Assembly (NCBI RefSeq): GCF_036850765.1
Contig: NC_089493.1
Span: 131,632,239-131,696,238, forward strand
Direction: 5' to 3'
DNA from: Saccopteryx bilineata
Lineage: Eukaryota > Chordata > Mammalia > Chiroptera > Emballonuridae
Length of the DNA: 64,000 nucleotides
Under the pieces are notes generated by a model. It was not told where the DNA came from and did no database searches. It saw nothing but the letters and a program-made list of their open reading frames with translations. Made by a program: the position numbers and the translations under genes. This document shows, in pieces, positions 45,701 through 58,215 of this stretch; within the stretch, counting starts at the first letter, position 1, and each line of letters begins with the position of its first letter.

Positions 45701-46489
45701 ATGGCTGATGGTAATGTTGTGACTGACTGCATTTGGGTGATCACGGGGCTCAGTTGCCTCTTCTGTAAAATGGGGTTATGACGTTCCCAAGGGCTCCAAA
45801 GTCCTCCCCACTCACCACCCCCTTTTCCCTAGCTGCCATCCCACTGTCTTCCTGGATACCCCAGAACAGAGCCCAGAGACAGGGAGGGAAAGGAGGAGGC
45901 AAGGAAATAAATATCTTACCGTCCATCCACCCATCTGTTAGCAAGGGTGGTATCAGTTTTCATCGAGGTGAGGAATCTGCAAAGCAGTCAAAAAATACTC
46001 CTCTATGACTCCAGCAGCCCAGCTGTTCTTTTTTAGGAAAAGTGCTGAGGGCCGAAAATAAAATAAAGAAACAATGATAAAAAGACACAGGGAAGGAAGG
46101 GAGAGAGGGGAAGGAGGAGAGGGCAAAGTGGACAGAGAGGAGAGGGGCCAGACAGCGGAGGGGGTGGGGACCAAGGTGTTGTCAGGGCCTGTCCAGCTGC
46201 CCGGAACAGCATTCAGCCAGGCTGCCCGTGTCCAGCTCCTGCTGAGCCACCAGCTACAGCATGCACACTCAAACCTGGATTCCAAGGCAGTATTGTCTGT
46301 GATTACTCAAGTTGCCATGGTGCCTGTAAATCCTCCTGCTCAACATCAGGGAGGCCCTTGGGCCCTTGGCCTTTTAGAAATGGTGGCATCTCAGCTGGGG
46401 AGGGACACCTTGGAGAGGAAACTCCAGGCTCCTGCTTGGCTTCTGACCATGTTCTGACTCTGTCCCCAGGATGGGCAGTTGTGGCCACT

Positions 46490-46770
46490 TCATGGGCTGT
46501 GTACAGACCCCACTATGTCCAGACTCTGCACCTTTGCACCCGCTATTTTTTCCTCCTAGAATGCCTGTCTCCTTCTCTGCGTAGCAGGATCCTATCAATA
46601 CTGCAAGACTGCCTCCTCCAGGGAGGTCTCTGGGATTCCCTCCCAACATCCATTTCAGCTCTTCTCCTTTTGTGTTCTGCTCTACTGACCTGGTGTCAGA
46701 CTGTCTTGTGAGCTGGGCCTGCCTCTCCCCTGGTCTGTGCTCTGGCAGATGGATCGGGGCCATTTCAGCT
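46490..46770 (+). repeat. L2 relic
   Basis: 'ctttgcacccgctattttttcctcctagaatgcc', 'gcctcctccagggaggtctctgggattccctcc' follow L2 consensus order. Confidence 0.75.
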
Positions 46771-47049
46771 CTGGCTTCCTAGTGTCTTCTTTCAGGGCAG
46801 GACATCCCAGGGGCCATAGCAAGGCCAGGTTTGGGAGCCTCTGGGGGCCTTGGGTTCTCAGCAGGCCACTCACCCATCTCTTGATGCTCAATAGGAAGTC
46901 CATTAGAAGAACTGCCCTCTCTGCTTCATACGGTGCTTGTCAGACAGGCAGGACAACAAGTCCTCAGTCCCAGATCACACAGCTGCCCTGTCTGAAGCTC
47001 TCCCCATGCCTCTGCACTCTTCAGCTAGAGTGTACCAATATGCTGGTCC

Positions 47050-47240
47050 CCGCTTTGTCACTTACTTCTCTGTGGTCTGGGGAAAGGCCCTGTGCTTCTC
47101 TGTGCCTCTGTTTTGTTACCTGTAAAGTGCGGATGGCAACAGCACCTCCCTCAGAGCTGTCCAAAATGTGAAACAAGTCACCACCTAAATTCTAGGAGAC
47201 TCTGGTGCCCAGCTCGGGATAGATGCTCAGCAAGGGTGAG
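47050..47240 (+). repeat. MIR relic
   Basis: 'ggggaaaggccctgtgcttctctgtgcctctgttttgttacctgtaaagtgcgg' is sense MIR, followed by 'cagctcgggatagatgctcagcaa' from its 3' end. Confidence 0.8.
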
Positions 47241-47244
47241 ATGT

Positions 47245-50200
47245 TTCGTTTTTCTCCAAGTTGGTGGCAGGGCCTGCTTCCTCTGGGCCCAGGTTCAGGG
47301 CCCAGGTTTGGGGCCCGGTAGAGTCACTTAAGGACAGAGGAGCTCCAGAGGCCCAGGGGAAGGCGTCTATCATGCTGGAACCTCTGGCCGTGAGAATGGG
47401 GATGGGAGAGCATCACGCAGACCCAGTCTGGGGAGACGTGTCTGGACTGGGGGCTGGACCTCCCCCCTTGGCCCTGAATATGGCTCATACCTCTGCCAGG
47501 CTCCTCCCAGTGGGGAGGGCTGGCTAGCCTCTGCCTTGACCCTCTGAGAAGTGGAGAAGGCCCAGGTTCCTACTCTGAGATGTATGACCTATATTTGGGA
47601 CGCAAAGAGGAGGGAGGGAGGGAGAGCTTGACCCTCTCGAGGAATTAGGAGCCACAGCCCTGTCGTCGTCGTTGTCCCCCCCCTCCCCCCTTTCCTCCCC
47701 TCCCCAGTCAGCTCTCTTGGTTGCCATGACAGCAGGGAGCTGGGAAGCAGGATTCCTATGGGGACAGAAGCAGAGTGTGCCTGCCTGTGTGCCCATGGTG
47801 GGCAGGGCCTCGCTGTGTACACCCAGGCCTTCCGCAGCTGGTGTGTGGTATCTGGGGGCGGGGCTGTGTTTGGGTGGTCTACCCTACCCTGACATGCAGC
47901 TAGCGCACAGACAGTACAGCCCTTGTACTGACTGTAGGGGGGCCGTAGGTGTGTCTGCCCCCATCGCACCCTCCTCCAGGTGCATCCTGAAGACCCTGTA
48001 GCACCTTCTCATGCTGTGGCCCCTGCGTGGAGTGGGCTATATAGGCAATGTTGTCCCAATGTGTAGATGGGGAAACTGAGGGCTGCTCATATACTCGCTC
48101 ATTCACTGGACTCACCATGGACTGCCAGCAGGCTGAGGCTCTTCTGGGACCTCCTAGCCCCACTCTGGACAGTGGGGTGTCCGAGGGACATTTGGGAGCT
48201 ATTCCCCTGGGTTGTCTCCTCTTCTGTGCCTGCGCAAGGCTGGCTGGCATCCCCCACAAGGGAAGGGTGATCAGCAAGGGGATTCACTGCTTCTCTTTAG
48301 CCTTCAGTTCAGAGCTGACTGCTGGCTTAGGAACAGCCACTAGAATATCTGAAGTGGGTCTGCGGCCAGCTCTGTAGCGGGACCAGCAGGACATGTGTGG
48401 GTACAAAGCAAGCACAGGCCTGCAATGGAGGGCCTGTTGTGTGAGGACCCATCTGCCTGGGGATAGGAGGGCCACCACCGCAGGCCCACATCTGTGCATG
48501 ACGCTTCCCACACTTCAGGTGCTGCTGGCATTTCTCTTCACCATGAGCTGTGTAGGCATTCCCTCCCCCACACTGTAGCTCATGTGAACATGGCCCTGCC
48601 AAGTTCTAAAAGGGAGAGAGGGCTGGGCTTGGGGAGTATGAAGGCTGGGTGGTCTTCCTGACCCTGCTCCCTCTGGGGAAGAATGGAAGTCAGGCCCGGG
48701 GTGTGTGTGTGTACGGGAGGGTAGTGTCTGGGTGTGCCTAGGGGTCCATGAGTCTGTGAGTCAACAGGAATTTCTGAAGGGCACACCAGCACACCAGCTC
48801 CACCCCACAGATACACACACTTGCCCATGAGCCATTGTGACAGAGCAGGTATTCATGGCTGATTTTTGCTCCCAGCAGGTGGCGTGAACATGGTTTCTGA
48901 GTACATGTGCTCATGGTCTGGTTCAAGAGTGTCCAGGCCCTCCCGTTGTCTGGGGCCTTCCAGCTCTCTCCTTCTTGAGCTGCCTGCTTGAGCCACATCA
49001 TTTGTCCACTCTCCAACCCTCAACCTCTGTGATTGTTACCAAGGCAAGTCACCTCCCCTCTCTGAGCTTCGGTTTATTCACCTGAGAAATGGGCACAGCA
49101 GCCACTTCTGCACGTGTGGCTGGAGGGCCTGAGGGAGCTGCCCAGCGCTGTGTTCAGCAGCAGCAGGAGTGGCCAGGGAGAAGGCGGTCAGGGCTTAGCC
49201 TGCTCTGGGCCCAGCTGGCTCTGGGGCTTGTTTCCTGTCACCTCTCTTGCCCCCCTGGTGTCGCTCACACTTCCATCAGTGCCAACCTCACTGTTACCTG
49301 TCTCAAGTAACAGAAATGCTTCAAGCATGTGGGAGCCCAGAAGGAGCAGGTAGATGCTTAGGTCTGCCTTGAGGACCCCTGGAACCAGAGTGCCCGCTCA
49401 TCCTCCTGCCCTCCAGGCTCTGGTCAGCCAGCTGTGTGGGGTGGACTTCCAAGACAGCATGGGCAGAGAGGGGATGGAGAAAGATGGTGTGACCTGGGTA
49501 AGACCATAGGTGCTACTCTTCGTCTACAAGGGGGTGTGGGTTTTCTGACTGCAACAAGACTTAGAGAATGGGTGGTGGGGGAGATGCAGAGCAGTCCTGT
49601 TTAGGAAGCCTAACCCTGACACGCACAACAGAGACAACAGTTCGTGTGATGCGCAGAGGCCTGCCACACAACACCACACACTGGACGCACACTCATGGCA
49701 GAGAGCCTGCTGCACCAGCTACACTCTGTTGAGGGCTGACCACATGCCCAGCCCTGTGTTCACGGCCCTGAATGAATCATGTCACATAATCCTCACAACA
49801 CTTTGGAGCAGGGATGGGACTAGCCTAAGTGCTCTTTGCCCAAAGGGGTCCATATTCCAAGGTCCTCCCCCTCATCATACCTACCTATTTCCTGTTTGTG
49901 AATCTCTCCCCCCACACACACACACACAGTCCCATACTAGAGGGAGATGGGGTAGGAGGGCAGAATGCCCGGCGTTCGGCCTGGGGTGACACAAGACTCT
50001 CTGGAGGCACACCCTACCCGAGACATCCCCCTGGCTTACTGTTTCCAGGCCAGAGCTTTAGCTGCTCTCTGGGGGTAAACACTAAACCGTGGAGCATGTG
50101 GGGGCCGCCTTCCATAGCTCCCCCTCCCTGAGCCCAGTTCTCTGACTGGTAGAGCAGCATACCCAGGAATGGCAGGAAAGGGGGTCTAGGCCTGCAGAGG

Positions 50201-51085
50201 CTCCTGGGCCACCTTCCTGCGTGCCACCTTCCACATGCTCCACAAGCCTCTCCCCTTGATGCTCCTTACTGTTGCTGATGGTTCCAGTCCTTATCAAGGC
50301 CTGACCTAGTTAATGGGGAAAGAGGGCCTTCCTCACCTTCGTGGGTTGCCGCCCCTCCCCCAGTGCTACACCATTGCCTTGCTCTCCTACTGGCTCAGCG
50401 CAGGCAGCCTTCCTGCACCCCGTTCTTTCTCATTCCCAGCACCACCCAGGGGGCCTGCCTAGTCAGGGCCATCTGCCACCGGGCCAGGGTCAGGTCCACT
50501 TTTCTCTCCCATGACCCTTTGAGAGAGAGAGAGGAAGAGATGGCCAGAGAGATGGGGAAGAGACAGAGTGGGGACAGACCATGGAGGGTCAGAGAGGGGC
50601 TGATGCTGATCTTCGAGAGCCACGAGGGGCCATGGCCTGATCTGACCAGCCCACCCCGAAAAGCAAGCACCCCGCCCAGTTCTCTGTAGCAGCCGGTGGC
50701 CACACCACTTCACCTACATGCTCCCCCCACTCAATTTGGTGCAGACTTTGAAACCAGACAAGCACCTTTCAGCCCCAGCACATGGGATCCATGTGCCACT
50801 GGGCAAGAAAAACCCTCAGGGCTCAGAGCTGACCCAGCTCCAGGAGATGCCTCCATCCCACAGACCAGGCCACCTGGCTGTCCGTGCAGGTACCTGCTGC
50901 TGCCAGCTGCTCCCAACCCAGTGGGCAGGTGCCAGGCAGACACGTCCATGGCTGGGAACTCTCACCAGCAGGAGAAGCCCGGGACCCCACGGCAGCTGTC
51001 ATAGAGGGATGCTGAGTAGCAGTCCTAACTGCATGCTCTCCCTCCCTCCTCCTGGGCTGAGTTCAACTGGTGTGGAGGAGGCAGG
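47245..51085. other. Unique sequence with small MIR relics
   Basis: MIR pieces at 48998-49110 (sense, 'accaaggcaagtcacctcccctctctgagcttc') and 49725-49810 (antisense, 'catgtcacataatcctcacaacac'). No exon was recognised; open frames are short and mutually overlapping. Confidence 0.5.
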
Positions 51086-51094
51086 AGGCCAGGC

Positions 51095-51185
51095 CCCAGG
51101 TTTCAGTGCTGACTTGCAGTGTGACCTTGGGCAGCTGCAATGCCTCTCTGTGCACCTGCAGAATGGGCTACAGTGGGACAGACCA
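51095..51185 (+). repeat. MIR relic
   Basis: 'cttgcagtgtgaccttgggcagctgcaatgcctctctgtgcacctgcagaatggg'. Confidence 0.75.
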
Positions 51186-51834
51186 AAGCTGCACAAGATA
51201 AGATAAAGGGGTTCAGAGAGGACCCCTGAAAGGGGGGCCCCAGCCTAAAGTGAAGCTGATCAGAAATTCCCGAGTTTTCTTTTTTTTTGGAGGGGAGAGA
51301 AGGAAACCACTGACAGCACTAGAGCTCTGCTGGGGGTGTTTCTGGGCTGGAGAGATGAGCTGTCTGTTGCCCAAAGCCCACGGGATGAGTCCAAGGGTCC
51401 AACCTGCTCCTTGTGTACCTTTGGGAGGGTGAGTTCACTGCCTTTCCAGGGCCAGGCTGGGGGCCAGGGCACCTTCCCCAGGCCCTTGCCAAGCTCAGCA
51501 CTCCAGGGGCACCCAAGACTCAGGCTGCTTGACTCTACTTCCAGAAGGCAGAGACTGAGAGACTGCAGACCCCCAGCCTGAGAGGCAATAGGGTTCAAGG
51601 TGTTCACCATCAAGGAGCCCAAAAGCCAGCACTCCCAGACATGTCTCCTACTTCTCCCCACTCCCCAGAAGGCCTCTCTGTGTTGGCAGCTCTGGCGCTG
51701 GAGCCCCACCTCCATCTTCCTTCTCTTCTGCCCAGGGTTGGGGGTGTCCTTTGTGTGGCAGAGCCTGGGCCAAGCCCTGGCAGGTGGGCACCTCCCCTTC
51801 CTCAGCTGCCCTCCTTCCTGCTAATGTCCTGAAC

Positions 51835-51905
51835 TCAGGCTTTAATGGAGCAGGAGCAGGGCCTGGCAGAGAGGAGCCTCATTAGGCCTGATCTAATTGG
51901 GTAGG
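51835..51905. promoter_or_regulatory. Possible small non-coding element
   Basis: 'ggctttaatggagc', 'ctcattaggcctgatctaattggg' bring together homeodomain-like TAAT cores in GC-rich unique DNA. Weak evidence. Confidence 0.25.
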
Positions 51906-51959
51906 AACCCTGTGAGGTCAGGGTGGACAGGGAAGGGGAGGGAGTACCCTATGCACAAG

Positions 51960-52120
51960 GGCCTGCCTGCCGTGCATCAGGACTGTCACATCTGTCAGTG
52001 TGCTCGCTGAACCCTCTCCACACTCCTGCTGGTAGGCATGGCTATCCCTAGGTGGTGTGAATGGAAAGCAACTCAGAGGGGGTAAGTGACATGCCCCAGT
52101 CACATGGCTACCAAGAGGCT
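51960..52120 (-). repeat. MIR relic
   Basis: 'aactcagagggggtaagtgacatgccccagtcacatggctacc' is antisense MIR. Confidence 0.7.
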
Positions 52121-52504
52121 TCCCTGGTACATGCACCCTGTGTGTCTGGCTCCAGTGTCCAGTTCTTCCCAGCACATAGGCTGGACAGGCCCTCAGAGTT
52201 CTTCAGTACCACCCCCCCCCTCACCCCCAGCATCCTGTGTGGCAGGTCTGTCCAGCATCTGCTTGCATACTGCAATGATAGGAGCTCACAGTCCAGGTTT
52301 GGCTCTTTGTGTCTGTGGACTGCCTCTCTCCCACCACCCCTGACTCCACAGAGGGTGGAGGGGGGCAGGAGTGGGTCAGCCAGATCTCAGCCTCTCTCCA
52401 TCCCCACCCCTCATTCATCTCCCTCTGCAGCCAGGGAGGGTGTGGGCAACTTTCCCTTTGTTTGTCTTAGCTAACAAGTCGTTTAGGGATGTGACGTGAC
52501 ACCT

Positions 52505-52690
52505 TCTTTCCTCTTTATAAAGTCAATAATTTACAGGCATATTAATGGCCAGGCGGCTGCCCCTAGGTCCCAGCCAGGCAGGGGGGGTGATGGAACCAGG
52601 CGCCTCTCCCATATTTACTCTCCCATCATCAACTATTAAAGAGCTCTTTGTTTTTGTGCATAATTATGCACACTGTTATGGTTCAGACTT
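52505..52690. promoter_or_regulatory. Candidate enhancer with POU/homeobox-like palindrome
   Basis: A 185-bp AT-rich, repeat-free island in GC-rich DNA. It holds tttataaagtcaataattta (about 52514), gcatattaatggcc, atatttactctccc, aactattaaagagctc and the perfect 16-bp palindrome GTGCATAATTATGCAC at 52656-52671. The palindrome is two inverted TGCATAAT half-sites, like composite POU-octamer or paired homeodomain sites. This density of TAAT/ATTA cores is typical of developmental enhancers; the activity is inference. Confidence 0.5.
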
Positions 52691-52874
52691 CCTTGCTCTT
52701 AATCCCTTTGGAGACCCGTCTGCCCAACAACAGGGCTGTGCTGGCCTGGGGACCTGGCTGGGTAGAGAATGCAGCAGGCAGACAATCTACCTGGGAGGGA
52801 GGTAGTGGCAGCCTGAGCCCCACCTCCCTCAGCTGAGCTAGAACCAGTTGGGGACCAGTGGCCTCTCCCTACAA

Positions 52875-53140
52875 CCCCAGGGCCAGGCCTTTGCACCTGC
52901 TGTTTTCTCTGTTCTGAGCTGGTTGATTCCTTTGGATTTCAGCTCAGCCATTTCCACCTGCTGGTTACCTATCCCGACTCCCCAGTGTCTGCCCCATGCC
53001 CACAATTCCCTACGTTCTCCTTGCCTCAGCCTGGATCATGTTGTGTTGGACCTTTGTGTTAGACCATGGCTATTTGAGGCACAGAAAAAGCTGTAGTGTG
53101 TTTGTTGAGTGAATGAATGAATGAATGAATGAATGGGTAG
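52875..53140 (+). repeat. L2 3' end with (GAAT)n
   Basis: 'ggcctttgcacctgctgttttctctg', 'gatttcagctcagccatttccacctgctgg', and a terminal 'ttgttgagtgaatgaatgaatg' run (53101-53136), the normal L2 end. Confidence 0.85.
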
Positions 53141-53384
53141 GTGGGGATGGAGGACTGAATGCCTCTACCTGCCTCTCCACTTGTGAGCCCACTGGAGTCC
53201 CACCCCCACTCCTCTTCCAGGAAGCATGTCTTGACTGCTACAGCCATACTTCTCCTTTTTACCCCAACTCGTCCAGACTCTCTGGCTCTGGGCTGGGATG
53301 CCCAGAGTACAGCAAAGCCTGGGCCCTCCATCTCTGCCGCCAGCCCAAAACAGAGGGCAAGTCAGGATGGAGGGAGGGCAAATC

Positions 53385-53580
53385 CTGACCATCTCAGCTC
53401 TGCTATATGACCTGGGGAAGTTGCTCACCATCCCTGATCCTGTTTCCTCATTGGTTATTTGGGGTAACAACAGTTCCTACTTTTCTGAGTCGTGGTTGAG
53501 GCTCATGTGAGAAAAATGTATAAAAGTACCCAGTGCAGGGTCCAGTAATGTTGTAGGTATTTAAGCAGCATTCCTTAACC
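53385..53580 (+). repeat. MIR relic, long
   Basis: 'ctctgctatatgacctggggaagttgctcaccatccctgatcctgtttcctcattgg' through 'cccagtgcagggtccagtaatg' cover most of a sense MIR. Confidence 0.8.
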
Positions 53581-54109
53581 TTAACTGTTGTCTGAACTGA
53601 GTCGAGGTAAAATAGAACTGAATTGTGCCAAATCAAATCACAGTTTAATTCACACCTTCTCTTGTCCATACCTTCTTGTTTTTCATCTCTCCTACTACAT
53701 AGTTTGCTCCAGGCTTGGTTCCTGGGGGACTTTTGCAAACAGTCCAGAGTGATTTATTCAGACTTTTTAGCCTCTCGATCCACACTTCTGAAGTGGGGTG
53801 GGGGTGAGCCTCTTCTGTTCTGCGAAATAGACTAAAACTGGGGAAGTAACAGTTTCTCCAAGTTAGTGGCAAGTTGAGGAACCAAGCCTTGGCTTCCCAC
53901 TGGACTTGAGAACCCAGGAGTATCTCCCTGGAGACCCTGCACCTCTACTTCTCCCTCTGTAAGAAGCTATAATAACTGAACGGACCTTATGGGGTTGCCG
54001 GAAGGATTAAAGGAAGGAGAACCACTGTGCCTGCCCCTGGGGAACGCTCCGGATTGTCGGGTTAGGGGACAGACCCAACTCCACTACCTCCCCTCTTTTC
54101 TCCACAGAG

Positions 54110-54470
54110 ATAGTAACATGTTTGGGGGCTTTTTCATTAACTCTGTGTTTGTGGGGTCGCCCACACTGACACAGGTCACTCCAGTGGGTCTATTTTCAGT
54201 GTTACGTAGTATTCCACTGGGTGATTAGGCCACATGCTATCCATGCCTTCTCCCAACACTGGGCACTGAGGATATTTCTAGTTCTTCACTCTTACAAACA
54301 CTGCCTCTGTGAACATCCCTGCACATGTCTTCCATGGACACATCTCTTCAGCGTGTATAGCCAGAAGGAAGTTGTTGAGTCATGGTGTCTCTGTCTTTTC
54401 AGCTTTACTGGTTAAGCACCTCATTGCTGTGCCATTTCTCACCCTGGCCAGCAGCAAGTGTGGTCTTAGT
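54110..54470 (-). mobile_element. Ancient L1 fragment
   Basis: 'gtattccactgggtgattaggcc', 'atatttctagttcttcactcttacaaacactgcc' and 'ccagaaggaagttgttgagtcatgg' are antisense L1 ORF2 C-terminus and 3' UTR text, very diverged. Confidence 0.7.
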
Positions 54471-54519
54471 GCCCAGGGGCATTGGGAGAGAGCAGTTTTT
54501 ATGCCCATTTTACAGACAG

Positions 54520-55030
54520 GACAGGTATTAGTTACCAATTGCTTCATAACAAATCACCGCAAAATTCAGGGGCTTCAAAGGACAGATATTTATTATCTTG
54601 TGGTTTCTGTAGGTCAGGAATCCAGGTGAGGCTTAGCTGGGTGCCTCTGGTTCAAGGTCTCTTAGAAGGCTACAGTCAAGGTGTCAGAGCTCCGAGGCTG
54701 GACTTGGGGAGGGTCCTCACCCAAGCCTGCTCATGTGGCCACTGGTGGGTCTCAGTTCCTGGCGAGGTGTTAGTTAGAGAACACCAGTTCCTTTCCATAC
54801 AGGGCTTCTGGACAGGGAGGCTGGCCCCGGTCACAATAAACAAGCCAGTAACAGAGAGAGGGCACCTAAGATGGAAGAAGTCAGAGTCCCTTTGGAACCT
54901 GATCTCAGAAGTGATGTATCCCTTCTGCTGTAAATGAGTCGGTTAGTCCAGGCCATTCTGAAGTGTAGGGGATTGCACATGGGAGGGGCAGGGAGGAAAT
55001 ACCAAAAGGCAGCGACTATCAGGGCTCATC
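54520..55030. repeat. Old interspersed repeat, unnamed
   Basis: 'ggtattagttaccaattgcttcataacaaatcacc...ttattatcttgtggtttctgtaggtcagg' is a mammalian repeat start I recognise without a sure family name. It continues to about 55030 ('gggctcatcttaggggctgcc'). Confidence 0.5.
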
Positions 55031-55039
55031 TTAGGGGCT

Positions 55040-55175
55040 GCCTGTCATAGGGCAGCTGAGGCTCAGAGAGGTGAAGTGACTTGCCTAGGGCCACACCGGT
55101 GAGAAAGAGAGCTAGGACTGGAACTCAAGACTGCTTGGCCCCAAGGCTAGACATCTTTCAACATGCCATGCTGCC
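55040..55175 (-). repeat. MIR relic
   Basis: 'ggcagctgaggctcagagaggtgaagtgacttgcctagggccacacc' is clear antisense MIR. Confidence 0.85.
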
Positions 55176-55206
55176 TTTGACTTCAGTTAATAATATGTAG
55201 GTTCTG

Positions 55207-55542
55207 CCTGACCAGGCGGTGGCGCAGTGGGTAGAGCGTTGGACTGCGATGCGGAAGGACCCTGGTTTGAGACCCCGAGGTCGCCAGCTTGAGCGCAGGC
55301 TCATCTGATTTGAGCAAAAGCTCACCAGCTTGGACCCAAGATCACCGGTTCCAGCAAGGGGTTACTCGATCTGCTGAAGGCCCGTGGTCAAGGCACATAT
55401 GGGAAAGCAAACAATGAACAACTAAGGTGTCGCAACGCACAATGAAAAACTAATGATTGATGCTTCTCATCTCTCCGTTCCTGTCTGTCTGTCCCTGTCT
55501 ATCCCTCTCTCTGACTCTGTCTCTCTAATAAAAAAATAATAA
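55207..55542 (+). mobile_element. VES SINE, full length, young
   Basis: Complete head to tail: 'ccaggcggtggcgcagtggg', 'tagagcgttggactgcgatgc', 'tttgagaccccgaggtcgcc', 'caactaaggtgtcgcaacgc', CT-rich run and an AAT-type tail. Perfect 19-bp duplications taataatatgtaggttctg at 55188-55206 and 55543-55561. The body is close to the copy at 33108-33417. Confidence 0.96.
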
Positions 55543-56524
55543 TAATAATATGTAGGTTCTGACTTAAATTAATAGGAAAGTCTCCTGCACGACAAAATCC
55601 AGGACAAGTGCTTAATAAATGGATCTGTTAATCATGCTGCCTGTTTACATGTACAGTATTAGCTTAAGTTACCCCTGACATGATCCAGCCAGGCCCGGGC
55701 TCCTGGGAGAACTGGCTCTGCTGAGCCTGGAGCCCAGATTCCCAAAGAGCTGGGGAGTAGTCCCTTCACATAACTGCCTTTGTGTTTGCTTTTTGGTTTT
55801 TGCCCTTTCATATGGGTGGGGGTGGGGGTATGTGTAATGGAGTGCACACTTCCCTGTGTTCTAAGGAGCTCTATGCAATGTCACGAATATCAGATATTTT
55901 CCAGAGGGACTTTGGGGTGAGCAGGGCCAATGAGTGCTTTCACTGACTGGCCCCAAGCAAATGTCCAGCTTCTTGGTTACTATGGATAAAGCACCCAGGG
56001 ACTCAGCTCAGCAAGGCTGTGTGGCCCAGCTGAGCAGGGGCCAGCCCTGGGACCCAGTCTCTATCTCTCTATGGGGCTTCTGCCTTGGGCCTCCCCAGAG
56101 CCTTTTGACACCCCCAGCCCTGATTCTTAATGAGATTCCAAGTAATGGGGGCTGCTGCCCATGTTGCTTCTAGATCAGTGAGTGTCACTGGTGCTGGAAT
56201 ATTTCCAATGGAGGTGAGGGGATGTGGTAGTTGAGGCCTCAAGAGTACCTCTTGGCCCCTTCCCCAGGGGAACCCATTGGTCTGTCCTGATTAATGGATT
56301 CCAATCAACTTGAATTTGCACACATCAGACCCTCTGGAATCAGGGCTCTGGGCTGTCTGTGGAAACTGGAGGCAACTCAAGATCAGCCCCTGCCTTCAGG
56401 GTATTCCTCATTCCCAGAAGAGGAAGAACTTGGTCAGGGTCTCTCCTAGTGGGAATGCTCCCTTACAGAGGAGGGCCAGCAGGCTCAGGGGCAGACAGCA
56501 ACTACACCAGGAAGTATAACAACC

Positions 56525-56710
56525 ATGAGAATACCTGCATTTGTCAATCAACTACTGTGTGCCAGGCCCAGCATCCAGTACTGGATTGATATTATAAGTC
56601 ATGCGATCCTCACACTGATATTCGCATTTTACAGAGGAGGAAAGTGAGGCTCGAAGAGGTGCCCAAGGACACAAAGTCCAGCTCAGAGTAGGAGACCAAG
56701 GTGCTTAGAG
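56525..56710 (-). repeat. MIR relic
   Basis: 'cgatcctcacactgatattcgcattttacagaggaggaaagtgaggctcg' is antisense MIR, with 'tactgtgtgccaggccc' upstream. Confidence 0.85.
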
Positions 56711-57794
56711 CAGACTTCTGGAAAAAGGGGGCCACATAGGGCCTTGATTTTGAAGGGGAGGAAGGGTTAGAATGCAAAAGAGTGGGTCTAGGGTCTGAGA
56801 AAGCTGCTGATGTCAGGACATGCCAGGGGTGGGTACTGCCAGGAAAGAGGATGCCCCCAAAGATATAAAGGGGAACTCTCTGCACCCTGCCCTTGGAGCC
56901 TTGGCCTCAGGCCAAACCATATGGGTGTCCCTTCATGTGGCACATGGCCACATCCAGCGTAAGCAGCCACTGTGCAAAGATGTCCCCTTCAGCTGAACCC
57001 CAACACCCTTCCCTATACCGACTGCCCCTCACAGGATATGGCAGACAAAAAATACAGGGCGGGGGTGAACCTGGTTGAGAGACCTTGAGTGAGACCTTTC
57101 CCTTTTAGGGATCTTGACTGGACCCTCTATAACATGCCCAGGTGGAACCCTAGTATAACTGAGACCCTTCTGTCTCTTGGAGATGGGGGTTAAGAGTTGT
57201 CAGGAAGGCCCTGACCCTGGCCACAGCTCCAGACCCACCTCCTAGAGGGGATTTGCCTACCACCCCCTCAAGAGCCCCCCCACTCCATAGCTGCACCAGC
57301 ATGGGGCTCTGTCTTATGGATTTTCTGCCATTTCCTGATCCACTTGACTCTCTGGGACTTCATTATACCAGTGGCCACAGTGACCCTAGCATGGAAGGCC
57401 GCAAGATCCTTGGGTGAGTGCAGGGCTTCTGCTGTGGCTCCTGAAAGCTCCCCCCCCCCCCCCAAGGCTCTGGGGCTTCAACCTTTTAGGGACTCAGGGT
57501 GCTTTAAGGAGCCCCATGTGAAATCTCATCCCCTCCCCAGTATTTAGATGGGGCTCCAGAGACCTGCACTTAGAGATCTCCCTCAAGCCAACACCTCATT
57601 GCACAGCTGGGGGAACTTTTGTCTGGGGGGGGCATCGACCCCTCAAGGTCACACAGCAAGTTAATAAGAGCTCACAGTCACATTCACAGCATAAAGTGGG
57701 ACATGGGGACTCAGCTGAATGCCGGCCACAACCCACTCCCCCAACCTTGCTCCAGGCCCAGTGCTGTTGCCCAGCCCCCACCTTTCTACTGGGC

Positions 57795-57955
57795 CCCTGT
57801 GTTTAGTTTCCCTTGCTAATTAGAGGTCTCAGCAGTGACTTTACTGCCCCAGCCATTTTAGAGCTGTCACTAATTTTGAGTGCCTTCAAAAACAATCATT
57901 ATTGTAAAATCCCACAAGCTGCTGCTGGGATGCAAGCCGACAGGACCAGCACAGA
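57795..57955. promoter_or_regulatory. Candidate conserved non-coding element with SOX-like pair
   Basis: A repeat-free AT-rich island next to GC-rich DNA. It holds the palindrome ctaattag (57816-57823), cactaattttgag, and ACAATcattATTGT at 57892-57905, an inverted pair of SOX-like cores with a 4-bp spacer. Enhancer function is inference. Confidence 0.42.
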
Positions 57956-58039
57956 GCAAGCATTCTCCCATTCCTTCCTAGGCTCTTAGGAGACCAGCCC
58001 CACCTCCTGCATCCTCCACAGGGCCTAGGCTCTGACCTC

Positions 58040-58215
58040 AGAAGCATAGCTGAGCTTCAAACCCAGCTCTCCCTCTTGCACACAGAGTGAACTCAAGCAA
58101 GTCAACAGTTCTCTCAGAGCCTCAACTTTTTCATCTGTACAATGGGGATAGCAGCGCCAGTCTTGAAGGGAGAAGTATCTAACGTATAGCTCAGGGCCTG
58201 GCTTACCACAAGGGT
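58040..58215 (+). repeat. MIR relic
   Basis: 'gtgaactcaagcaagtcaacagttctctcagagcctcaactttttcatctgtacaatgggg' is sense MIR. Confidence 0.85.

Noticed and set aside
47650..47680. tcgtcgtcg triplet repeat
   Set aside because: Only three units; no sign of expansion.
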